The translations under genes were made by a program, and so were the position numbers. A stretch of DNA of 7,037 nucleotides from Syntrophobacterales bacterium (GTDB lineage Bacteria > Desulfobacterota > Syntrophorhabdia > Syntrophorhabdales > WCHB1-27), in the NCBI GenBank assembly GCA_017881765.1, contig JADGQN010000253.1:1-7037 (forward strand), given 5' to 3'. Positions 1 to 5,817 of this stretch are shown here, in pieces (the stretch's first letter is position 1; each line of letters starts with the position of its first letter). Under the pieces are notes generated by a model. The model was not told the DNA's origin. It was given only the letters and a program-made list of their open reading frames with translations, and did not search any database.

Positions 1-159
1 ACCGTGAGCGACAACGGCATCGGCTTCCCGGAGCAGATGGATTTCCGGAAATCGCCTTCCCTCGGGCTGACCCTGATAAACTCCTTGGTCGAGCAGTTGG
101 GCGGTACCATTGAGCTTGACCGGAGGGGCGGAACCACCTTTACGATCACGTTCGGATGA
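1..159 (+). CDS. Sensor histidine kinase, C-terminal end (partial)
   Basis: The reading frame is open from base 1 and ends at TGA 157-159, giving the last 52 residues of a histidine kinase; the start lies outside the window. The fragment shows the end of a HATPase_c domain: a G1 box DNGIGF at residues 4-9, a G2-type segment SLGLTLINSLVEQLGG at about 20-35, and the closing strands GGTTFTITF. The spacing between the two boxes is short, and the LGLTLINSLVEQLGG pattern is typical of HisKA_2 (PAS-linked) kinases, which usually are cytoplasmic two-component sensors. The sensory domain and partner regulator cannot be seen, so the signal is unknown. It ends more than 600 bp before the next gene and is unlikely to be co-transcribed with it. 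Confidence 0.88.
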   Translation, partial: TVSDNGIGFPEQMDFRKSPSLGLTLINSLVEQLGGTIELDRRGGTTFTITFG

Positions 160-238
160 TCGAACGGTCGATATCAACCATTCCTTCACCCCGCACTTCA
201 TAGCCTACCGCAGTTGAGAAACCCCGCCTAGCCATCTC

Positions 239-266
239 AAATCCCAAATCCTAATTTCTAAATCCC
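239..266. repeat. Heptameric simple repeat (AAATCCC-like, four units)
   Basis: Four consecutive 7-bp units can be read: AAATCCC, AAATCCT, AATTTCT and AAATCCC. Units one and four are identical and the inner two are degenerate. It lies in the gene-free region after the kinase. No function is evident. Confidence 0.6.
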
Positions 267-281
267 ATAGCGATAGCGAAG

Positions 282-311
282 CATCCTGGAAAGAAACATC
301 CTGGAAAGAAA
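282..311. repeat. 15-bp perfect tandem duplication
   Basis: The unit CATCCTGGAAAGAAA occurs twice back to back (282-296 and 297-311) and is followed by CA, the beginning of a third unit. It is not inside a gene. It could be slippage or a remnant of a longer array. Confidence 0.75.
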
Positions 312-362
312 CAATCTTCCAATATTCAAATTCACAAACTTAAAAGACCGTGTACGCATGCA

Positions 363-605
363 GTCGGTGAGGACTGTTCCTGGAGTGAACATCGCGGAAG
401 CTCTGAAGTACCCGTAAGTGTAGGCGAGCGTGGCGCAGCCCAAGCGACTGACTCCGAGGCGTGGCAAGACGTGAAGGCGATGATTTGCGAGCTGCCACAG
501 AATCGAACGAAAAAGAGAAGTTCGCAATTGGAGCTTGAGCGAGACGGAACGTCCGACGGGTCAGAGCGGGAGCGCCAGAGAACGGAAGGAATAGTCCTCA
601 CGGAC
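363..605. mobile_element. MITE-like non-coding element with terminal inverted repeats
   Basis: The left end GTCGGTGAGGACTGTTCCT (363-381) is matched by the reverse complement of the right end (587-605), GTCCGTGAGGACTATTCCT, at 17 of 19 positions. The 243-bp interior is GC-rich and has no credible coding frame: the frames that are open have no ribosome binding site and unnatural composition, rich in Arg, Ser and Cys. Small size, inverted ends and no transposase fit a non-autonomous element. I see no clear target-site duplication and no second copy in this window, so a structured RNA or ordinary intergenic repeat is also possible. Confidence 0.45.
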
Positions 606-792
606 GATTTACCCAGCTGCGTGCCACGGCATAAAGTAGTTTACTTTCTCTTCAACATTGTACTATACATAGAGGGCGAGGATAGGCCATCACCGATTCT
701 CTGGCGCCATCCGTGCCACCTGGAGTAAAAACTATTATGCTCCCCTTCATGAGACCGCATCACGGGTTCTCTGGTGTCCGCACCCATCGTTA
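606..792 (+). other. Leader region upstream of the MFS gene with repeated TTCTCTGG motif
   Basis: No gene is visible. The sequence TTCTCTGGCGC (697-707) recurs as TTCTCTGGTGT (767-777, 9 of 11 identical), and its reverse complement occurs at 572-582 in the preceding repeat element. The two direct copies are 70 bp apart in the stretch just before the MFS start, so they could be binding sites for a regulator, or debris of repeat elements. There is no Shine-Dalgarno sequence directly before the MFS ATG. Confidence 0.3.
640..669 (+). promoter_or_regulatory. Weak sigma-70-like promoter candidate for the MFS gene
   Basis: A TTTACT hexamer (640-645) and a TATACA hexamer (664-669) are separated by 18 bp; each matches 4 of 6 consensus positions. 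They sit in the only AT-rich patch of the region, about 120 bp before the MFS start. The match is modest and could be chance. Confidence 0.25.
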
Positions 793-2055
793 ATGCAGAA
801 GTCAACCTCTCCAATCGACCCGTCACTAATCCCCGCCAATTCTGAAACCAAAGGTTTCAAGGGTGCCTGGATCATGCTTGCATGTGCATGGCTGCTCGGT
901 TTTGCCATGTACGCTCCCATGCTCTGCATTCCTCCGATAGCCCATATCATCAAGGATGAGCTTCGCGTGAGCCACGCTGCTGTGGGCCTTCTTTTCTCCA
1001 TACCGGTTACCGTGCTTATAGTGCTTGCCATACCGAGCGGTTTCCTTGCTGACAGATTGGGTACACAAAGAGCTGTGGGCATCGGAGCCATCGTGATGGC
1101 AGCTGGAAGCCTGTTGAGGGGGACTTCCGAAAGCTTTGGTTCGCTCTTGGCCTATACCGCTCTTTTCGGTGTTGGCTTCAGTATCATCTATCCGAATCTG
1201 CCCAAGCTCGTGGGCCTATGGTTTCCCCGTGAGAGAGTCGGTTTAGCGACGGGAGTTTATTCAACGGGGATAACAACAGCCGGTGCCCTTGCGCTTGCGA
1301 TTACGTTGCCTGTAGTTTTCCCCATGACAAACACCGTTCAGGGCACTTTCGTAATCTGGAGCGCTCCTGCCGTAGTGGCGGCTATCCTGTGGTGGCTTGT
1401 CGCCAAGGATCCGCCCCTTCCAACCCATTCCTCTATCCGGACCGCAACACCCAGCCGCGCCAATCTTCCTTCTTATTCACTATGGAAAGATAAGAATATG
1501 TGGTTCATCGCTCTTCTACTGTTTTTCAATGACATCCATTTTTACACATGGTCAGCATGGAGCCCCGCACTGATGATGAAAAAAGGGGCCACTCCGGAGT
1601 TGGCCGCGCTCATAGCATCATGCAGAGGCTGGGCAGGCTTTCCCGTTATCTTTTTGATGCCGTGGGCTTCCTACAGGGTTGGGTTAAGAAAACCGTTCAT
1701 GTGGGGATCTGCGCTTCTCCTCGCCTTCGTTTCGTGGATTGCAATATATATTCCCCTTCCATTTGGCTGGCCTTTGATGGTGCTAGTCGGGATTGCGACC
1801 AGCGGCACGTTTTCGATGATACTCGCCCTTCCCCTGGAGCTGTTGCCGAACGAATATGCCGGAATGGCCAGCGGTACCGTACTCTCCATCGGGTACCTGG
1901 GTGGCCTCGTGGGACCCTGGTTCGCAGGCCGTATTATGGATGTAACCGGAAGTTTTGACCTGGCACTTTACATACTCACGGGCACGGCAATCGTTTGGGC
2001 GCTCATCGGTTTCCTGATACCTGAAACCGGCCGCAGGGCCATGGGTCACAGATAA
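793..2055 (+). CDS. MFS permease, CynX/NimT-like (anion or organic acid transporter)
   Basis: This 420-residue protein has the length and hydrophobic profile of a 12-helix major facilitator of the inner membrane. The first helix begins near residue 25 after a polar N-terminus. The MFS signature motif A reads GFLADRLGTQR (residues 83-93) in the loop between helices 2 and 3, with Asp87 and Arg88 in the usual places. A polar central loop at about 205-235 separates the two six-helix halves. The segment YPNLPKLVGLWFPRERVGLATG (about 133-154) resembles cyanate/2-nitroimidazole (CynX/NimT) type carriers. The substrate cannot be told; the NNP nitrate signature is not apparent. ATG 793 is the chosen start because the next in-frame Met falls within helix 1, although no ribosome binding site precedes it. 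The gene stands alone, with gaps of over 250 bp on both sides, so it is not clearly tied to the downstream operon. Confidence 0.9.
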   Translation: MQKSTSPIDPSLIPANSETKGFKGAWIMLACAWLLGFAMYAPMLCIPPIAHIIKDELRVSHAAVGLLFSIPVTVLIVLAIPSGFLADRLGTQRAVGIGAIVMAAGSLLRGTSESFGSLLAYTALFGVGFSIIYPNLPKLVGLWFPRERVGLATGVYSTGITTAGALALAITLPVVFPMTNTVQGTFVIWSAPAVVAAILWWLVAKDPPLPTHSSIRTATPSRANLPSYSLWKDKNMWFIALLLFFNDIHFYTWSAWSPALMMKKGATPELAALIASCRGWAGFPVIFLMPWASYRVGLRKPFMWGSALLLAFVSWIAIYIPLPFGWPLMVLVGIATSGTFSMILALPLELLPNEYAGMASGTVLSIGYLGGLVGPWFAGRIMDVTGSFDLALYILTGTAIVWALIGFLIPETGRRAMGHR

Positions 2056-2098
2056 CATAGCGCACCAACACGGTTTTCCGTCCTGCAGAGCGGATGTT

Positions 2099-2136
2099 GT
2101 CCTGTCCCACAGGACTAATAATTCTCTCATTTTTTT
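2099..2136 (+). terminator. Possible terminator after the MFS gene
   Basis: GTCCTGT (2099-2105) and ACAGGAC (2109-2115) form a perfect 7-bp stem with a CCC loop, 43 bases after the MFS stop codon. A run of seven T (2130-2136) follows, but 14 bases downstream rather than directly after the stem, so it is not a canonical intrinsic terminator. A second GTCCTG at 2080-2085 could compete for the same 3' arm. Confidence 0.35.
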
Positions 2137-2188
2137 AATTGTTGCACAAAATTGTTCGTATTTATTGGGAAAATCGCAATGCTTGCTC

Positions 2189-2205
2189 TCGGCATGTTTC
2201 CTGCT
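2189..2205 (+). promoter_or_regulatory. Sigma-54-like -24/-12 promoter candidate for the downstream operon
   Basis: TCGGCATG followed by CTGCT places the invariant GG (2191-2192) and GC (2203-2204) exactly 10 bp apart, as needed for RpoN promoters. Several flanking consensus positions are matched, but the T before GG and the C of the -24 box are not. Transcription would start near 2216 and give a leader of about 100 bases before the YtkA-like gene. The predicted match is moderate and no activator site was identified. Confidence 0.33.
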
Positions 2206-2210
2206 ATTAA

Positions 2211-2246
2211 GACTTCATCCGACGAAGCCCTCTTCCGGGCGAAGTC
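2211..2246 (+). promoter_or_regulatory. Hairpin-forming leader upstream of the YtkA-like gene
   Basis: GACTTC (2211-2216) plus GCCC (2227-2230) is complementary to the continuous GGGCGAAGTC (2237-2246), giving a 10-bp stem interrupted by a 10-base bulge on one side. Inside that bulge, CTTC/GAAG could pair alternatively. There is no T run, so it is not an obvious terminator. It may be an RNA element in the 5' leader or a protein-binding inverted repeat. Confidence 0.3.
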
Positions 2247-2312
2247 AAGTTCAATGGTCAGGTATCCTGCGGGGGGGATGGAAATTTCAAAACCCAATCA
2301 AGGGAGGAGGTT

Positions 2313-2795
2313 ATGCCTCGTATGAATAAACGTGCCGTCTTTGTGCTATCCATCCTGATCGTCTCTCTGCCGCTCTTATTCCTCTATTACGGTGGTGAAG
2401 CCAGAAGCGCCTCCAGTACAGCAGGAGGTCTCGCGACCGAGAAGACACCGGTTTTTGCGCCTATGCCGGGGCCGGGGAAAAAGGTACCGATCGAGGGCGG
2501 CTATTATTTGATTTACGGCTTCGACAAGAAGCCAAAGTTGGGCATGGTCATCATGAAGGTCGAGATATTTACCGCGGAGGGCAAGAAAGATACATCCTTC
2601 GAGGCCAAGGCTGATGCCGGCATGCCTTCCATGAAAGGTGCCCATGAAACAGGAGATCGGCCTTTCACTGTTTCTAAGAAGGGGGACTATCTCCTGCCCG
2701 TAAATATTGTCATGCCCGGCGATTGGGAAATAAGGCTGACGCTCTTAAAAGAAGGAAAGGCAATCTTCAGGGGCAGATACAACTTCGATGTATAA
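2313..2795 (+). CDS. YtkA/FixH-like secreted or membrane-anchored protein
   Basis: The 160-residue product begins with a basic n-region (MPRMNKR) and one hydrophobic segment (about 8-27) that acts as a signal peptide or N-terminal anchor, so the rest should face the periplasm. From about residue 60 onward it resembles the YtkA-like/FixH beta-sandwich: a KVEIFTAEGK strand, the Met/His segment DAGMPSMKGAH (101-111), then GDYLLPVNIVMPGDWEIRLTL. Met104, Met107 and His111 are plausible soft-metal ligands, but metal binding is inferred. The ribosome binding site GGGAGGAGG lies very close to ATG 2313. ATG 2322 is also possible: it gives a better spacing from AGGAGG and a cleaner signal peptide beginning MNKRAVF. 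This is the first gene of the apparent operon ending in NosL. Its stop codon abuts the MITE-like element that follows. Confidence 0.8.
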   Translation: MPRMNKRAVFVLSILIVSLPLLFLYYGGEARSASSTAGGLATEKTPVFAPMPGPGKKVPIEGGYYLIYGFDKKPKLGMVIMKVEIFTAEGKKDTSFEAKADAGMPSMKGAHETGDRPFTVSKKGDYLLPVNIVMPGDWEIRLTLLKEGKAIFRGRYNFDV

Positions 2796-2927
2796 TACCA
2801 ATTCGTCTTCAAGCGTATACCTTCGTTGTCGCTGCGTCCTTACAGGATGCTGCGCTATCGGCTCCTTGCTGCCGCCCGGGGTACCCGGCCGAAGGCTGGG
2901 TCGTCCATCTTGAATGCAAATTGGTAT
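2795..2927. mobile_element. MITE-like element with ATACCAATT inverted ends
   Basis: The left end ATACCAATTCGTCTTCAAG (2795-2813) and the reverse complement of the right end (2909-2927), ATACCAATTTGCATTCAAG, agree at all positions outside a central 4-base block (ATACCAATTNNNNTTCAAG). The 133-bp unit is GC-rich inside and self-complementary: CCTTCG (2820-2825) can pair with CGAAGG (2890-2895), enclosing CCGGG-GTA-CCCGG (2876-2888). It contains no gene of its own. Inverted ends, small size and a TA at the tips suit a non-autonomous IS derivative that targets TA, but no duplicated target is certain. It begins on the last base of the YtkA-like stop codon and runs into the barrel gene, where it encodes the first residues. 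Confidence 0.65.
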
Positions 2928-3926
2928 AAGACTCTGGCTACGTGTCTGGCCTTCCTGTTGCTGGCCGGTATGGCACGGGCCGCGGACCACCTGCTCTATT
3001 TCGAAGCGCAGGGAATCGGCGGCTATTCCACCGACGCGACGAAGACGATCTACTATTCCCAGAGCCCGAATGCCGAGATGCAGAAGCCGAGCGTGGGCTT
3101 CGATTACCTGCAGCGATTTTCCGGCGAGTCCGGAGATTGGGCCACCTTTGCTCTCCAAAGCCGGCTGGCTTTGACCGTAGATGGAACAAACGGGGCGAAT
3201 AGTCTGCAGCTGGAACCACAGGTATACAACGCTTACTTTAAGATGAAGACTCCCGGGCCTTACGTCTGGGTGGGTCATAACCGTCCTGCCTTCGGACTCG
3301 GGTCCTATTTCGACAGCCACGCCTTGCTGCTTCGGACCCTTCCCATACAGGGTTTCGGTTATGACCGCGACTGGGGAGTCGGGCTTTACAAAGACTTCTC
3401 CTGGGGGGACATCTCAGCCAGTGGCACGACCGGCTCAGGTATGCCTGTGTACACCAAGGGCAATTATATGTACGATGCCCGAGTTTCCTATGGCGTACTG
3501 AGTCACGACAATTTCAACATCGGTTTTTCCCTTGGCTACGGCCGCACACTCGACACCGTGGGTTACAAACTGTTCGAGCCCAAGCCCGAGGAAATGAAAC
3601 TTGTAGGCGCTGACCTGACTATTTTAAGGAACAGGTTTGAACACCGCTTTGATCTGCTTGGCGGGACATGGCTTGGTCAGAATACGTACGCCGGCATGTA
3701 CCGGTTCGGCATCAATCTTGACCAGGAGGGACGGCTCAAGATAGAGGCCCAGCCGATGTGGTCGAAGTTCGGTGATCAAAATAATTTTGAGATGTCACTC
3801 TGTTTTTCAAACCAGCTCACGTCAAACTTGACGCTCCGCGTAGGTTATTGGTATGACACCAACGTCGGTGATAACAGGAGTGACAACAGGGTTATCTTTC
3901 AAATTTACTACTATAGGCCGATATGA
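2847..3926 (+). CDS. Outer-membrane beta-barrel protein of unknown function
   Basis: I do not recognise a named family. The sequence has a signal peptide (hydrophobic LATCLAFLLLAGM, cleavage likely after ARA, before ADHLLYFEAQ), followed by about 310 residues of alternating polar and aromatic or hydrophobic residues. Short Gly/Asn/Asp turns and many Tyr, Phe and Trp are typical of porin-like barrels, and it ends in an aromatic strand (FQIYYYRPI). It should sit in the outer membrane, perhaps as a channel for the neighbouring system. The start is uncertain: ATG 2847 is the only in-frame ATG before the signal sequence but has no good ribosome binding site. TTG 2826 would lengthen the protein, and TTG 2910 would give an ideal 24-residue signal peptide. 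All three starts lie in the MITE-like element, which seems to have replaced the original 5' end. The stop overlaps the first possible start of the next gene (ATGA). Confidence 0.75.
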   Translation: MLRYRLLAAARGTRPKAGSSILNANWYKTLATCLAFLLLAGMARAADHLLYFEAQGIGGYSTDATKTIYYSQSPNAEMQKPSVGFDYLQRFSGESGDWATFALQSRLALTVDGTNGANSLQLEPQVYNAYFKMKTPGPYVWVGHNRPAFGLGSYFDSHALLLRTLPIQGFGYDRDWGVGLYKDFSWGDISASGTTGSGMPVYTKGNYMYDARVSYGVLSHDNFNIGFSLGYGRTLDTVGYKLFEPKPEEMKLVGADLTILRNRFEHRFDLLGGTWLGQNTYAGMYRFGINLDQEGRLKIEAQPMWSKFGDQNNFEMSLCFSNQLTSNLTLRVGYWYDTNVGDNRSDNRVIFQIYYYRPI

Positions 3927-3979
3927 AACGACAACCCTTTTTCCCATACACCGTTATCGCAAAAGCAAAGGAGTCTCCC

Positions 3980-4627
3980 ATGATGAGACTGACGGTTTTG
4001 TCCCTTCTCCTTCTCCTTGCCGGATGCACGGCAGCCTGGAGTGCCGTCGGCTGTGACCTGAATGACCCTGACCGGGACGTGGCAAGGCTCTTCCCGGAAT
4101 CGACCGGGTATAAGACAATCTACACCTCGATATTGAAAAAGGGCGGAGAGAAGATGCTGTCGACAGTGGAGACGCGACTCGGGGATAAGTTCAAAGGCAT
4201 CTATGAGACCATCGAGGTCCCCTATACGATCTACGAAATATACGCCAATAAGAAGAAGATCGGTTACATTCACGGAGTCAACCAGAAAGGCCAGTTCGGA
4301 GGCATCCAGGTATTCGTCGTGCTCGACCTTGAAGGCACCATAAAGGGCTTTTATATACAGAAGATGACCAGCCAGTATGCGGGAAGATTGCGCGATGCAA
4401 AGTTCGGCAGGCAGTTTATTGGTCTGACCCTCAAAGATTTCGACCATTACGATGTGGTTTCAGGGCATGCCTCCGGCAAGGTTGAGGCCATAAAGAATCC
4501 GGCTCCTGAGGCTGAGGCCGATTTCAGGGCCGCACTCAGGGCTACGAAAAAAAATCTCATTCTTATGGACGAGTTTGTATATTCCGCACAACCGAGCCCG
4601 TCTTCTCAGGAGGTACCAAAAAAGTGA
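3980..4627 (+). CDS. FMN_bind-like lipoprotein lacking the flavinylation Thr
   Basis: From ATG 3980 the product is 215 residues. It starts with a short n-region, a Leu-rich core and a lipobox LAGC with Cys16 as lipidation site, so it should be membrane-anchored and face the periplasm. ATG 3980 is preferred because AAAGGAG (3967-3973) stands 6 bases before it; an in-frame ATG at 3923 overlaps the barrel stop but lacks a ribosome binding site. Residues about 85-165 resemble the FMN_bind domain of NosR, RnfG and NqrC: YANKKKIGYIHGVNQKGQFGG, VVLDLEGTIKGFYIQK, FGRQFIGLTLKDF and then DVVSGHASGKV. In covalently flavinylated members the last motif is SGAT(S/T); here it is SGHASG (161-166), so the Thr that carries FMN is missing. 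It may bind FMN non-covalently, or may have become structural. It overlaps the ABC permease start by four bases (GTGA), implying coupled translation. Confidence 0.72.
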   Translation: MMRLTVLSLLLLLAGCTAAWSAVGCDLNDPDRDVARLFPESTGYKTIYTSILKKGGEKMLSTVETRLGDKFKGIYETIEVPYTIYEIYANKKKIGYIHGVNQKGQFGGIQVFVVLDLEGTIKGFYIQKMTSQYAGRLRDAKFGRQFIGLTLKDFDHYDVVSGHASGKVEAIKNPAPEAEADFRAALRATKKNLILMDEFVYSAQPSPSSQEVPKK

Positions 4628-5817
4628 TCACAAAATTTCAGATAGCTTACAAGAATCTGCTGCGAAAAAGGGTCCGCAGCCTTCTCACCCTGATGGGCAT
4701 CGCGGTTTCCGCCTGGGTGCTCGTAAGTCTGCTGGGGTTCAACCAGGGCTATGAGACTTCGCTCAATAAAGACATAGACAACATGGGCTTTCAGTTGATG
4801 GTCATGGCCAAAGGCTGCCCTTATGAGGCGGCCACCATGATGCTGAAAGGCGGGACAGGGCTCAAATATATGGATGAGTCTATCATGAAAGACGTGGCCA
4901 AAGAGCCTGAAGTGGAAAAGATAACCCCGATCCTCATGTCGGCCGTCTTCGATGCGAACAAAGGGGAAAGCGGGGGGATAGCCGGATACTTCGGCGTAGA
5001 GCCCAAGAGCTTCGCGGAAATGAAGCCCTTTCTTAAATTCAGACAGGGGGGCTGGTTTACCGACACAAACAGCTACGAGGCTGTCATGGGTTATGAGGCG
5101 GCTGAACTTGAACAGCGTGAAGTCGGCGACGAGATCCTCATGCCTGAAAAGAACGTCAAGTTCAAGGTGGTGGGCATACTGAACAGGACAGGCACGCAGG
5201 ACGACGGGACTATCTTTGTGCCCCTCAAGACTACGCAAAAAATATTCAATAGACCCAACGAGATCACCACGATAGGCATCAAATTGAAAAAGGGTGTTAA
5301 CAGCGCCCCCCTTGAGGAAAAGTTGTATCAACTCCCTGATGTCCAGATAGTGAGCCTCGCGCAGGTGAAAGATACCATCATGAAGCTCATCTCCACGGCT
5401 CAGGTAATGGTGCTCTCGATAGCCACCATAGCCATTCTGATTGCGATAGTCGGTGTCATAAATACCATCCTGACGTCTGTTTGGGAAAGATTCCAGGAGA
5501 TCGGCATTCTAAAGACCGTCGGCGCCATGCCCTGGGACATATTCAAACTGATCTGGATCGAAACCGTGATCCTTTGCACGACAGGCGGCGTTATTGGCGT
5601 CATCCTTGCGCTGATACTCTCAAGAATAACGGATATGGTGATGCGCGCTGTTCTTCCCTACGCCCCGAGCGGTGGTCTCGTGCTTATAGATTTCAAACTA
5701 ATCCTGATCACACTGGTCGGCATCGTCTGTATCGGCCTTCTCAGCGGCATTTATCCCGCCTGGAGGGCTGGCAGGATCCGGCCCTTGGAGGCTATCAGAG
5801 GGGAGGCCGCGAGATGA
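4624..5817 (+). CDS. ABC transporter permease, MacB/FtsX type
   Basis: The 397-residue protein has the MacB/FtsX layout: a cytoplasmic N-terminus with KNLLRKRVRSLLTLMGIAVS leading into helix 1 (about 20-42), a large periplasmic core (about 43-258), then three helices at about 260-282, 310-335 and 360-380. The C-terminal motif YPAWRAGRIRPLEAIRGE is characteristic of FtsX-domain permeases, and the loop EIGILKTVGAMPWDIFKL is the usual coupling segment to the ATPase. This class does not normally make a membrane channel; it transmits ATP-driven movement to the periplasm (as in MacB and LolCDE). Just past helix 1, MAKGCPYEAATMM (61-73) gives one Cys and several Met residues in a periplasmic position. 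GTG 4624 is the start, with AGGAGGT at 4608-4614. It overlaps its ATPase gene by ATGA. Substrate is unknown. Confidence 0.9.
   Translation: MITKFQIAYKNLLRKRVRSLLTLMGIAVSAWVLVSLLGFNQGYETSLNKDIDNMGFQLMVMAKGCPYEAATMMLKGGTGLKYMDESIMKDVAKEPEVEKITPILMSAVFDANKGESGGIAGYFGVEPKSFAEMKPFLKFRQGGWFTDTNSYEAVMGYEAAELEQREVGDEILMPEKNVKFKVVGILNRTGTQDDGTIFVPLKTTQKIFNRPNEITTIGIKLKKGVNSAPLEEKLYQLPDVQIVSLAQVKDTIMKLISTAQVMVLSIATIAILIAIVGVINTILTSVWERFQEIGILKTVGAMPWDIFKLIWIETVILCTTGGVIGVILALILSRITDMVMRAVLPYAPSGGLVLIDFKLILITLVGIVCIGLLSGIYPAWRAGRIRPLEAIRGEAAR

Noticed and set aside
258..601. Two overlapping minus-strand open frames of 89 residues each across the first repeat element
   Set aside because: They have unnatural composition, no ribosome binding site and no recognisable domain; they follow the inverted-repeat element and look accidental.
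701..717. Second sigma-54-like site (GG 703-704, GC 715-716) ahead of the MFS gene
   Set aside because: The spacing fits but several consensus positions are wrong and it lies in the repeated TTCTCTGGCGC motif, so chance is likely.
471..728. Plus-strand open frame of 85 residues
   Set aside because: It crosses the end of the repeat element into the MFS leader, has no Shine-Dalgarno sequence and resembles no family.
160..792. CRISPR array or small RNA gene in the long gene-free stretch
   Set aside because: The repeats are adjacent tandem units or single inverted-end pairs, without regularly spaced direct repeats and unique spacers; no tRNA- or rRNA-like sequence is seen.
2139..2149. TTGTTGCACAA palindrome as a Rex or FNR-type operator
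   Set aside because: The arms are only 4 bp with a 3-bp centre and do not match either consensus length.
2745..3320. Minus-strand open frame of 191 residues
   Set aside because: It spans the end of the YtkA gene, the repeat element and the start of the barrel gene; the plus-strand proteins have clear signal peptides and domains, so this is antisense coincidence.
4606..5331. Minus-strand open frame of 241 residues
   Set aside because: It is wholly antisense to the well-supported ABC permease and shows no family features.
5481..5813. Possible N-terminal extension of the ATPase gene
   Set aside because: The frame is open upstream but reads through the permease C-terminus as an Arg-rich, unnatural sequence; ATG 5814 with GGGAGG and the ATGA overlap is the natural start.
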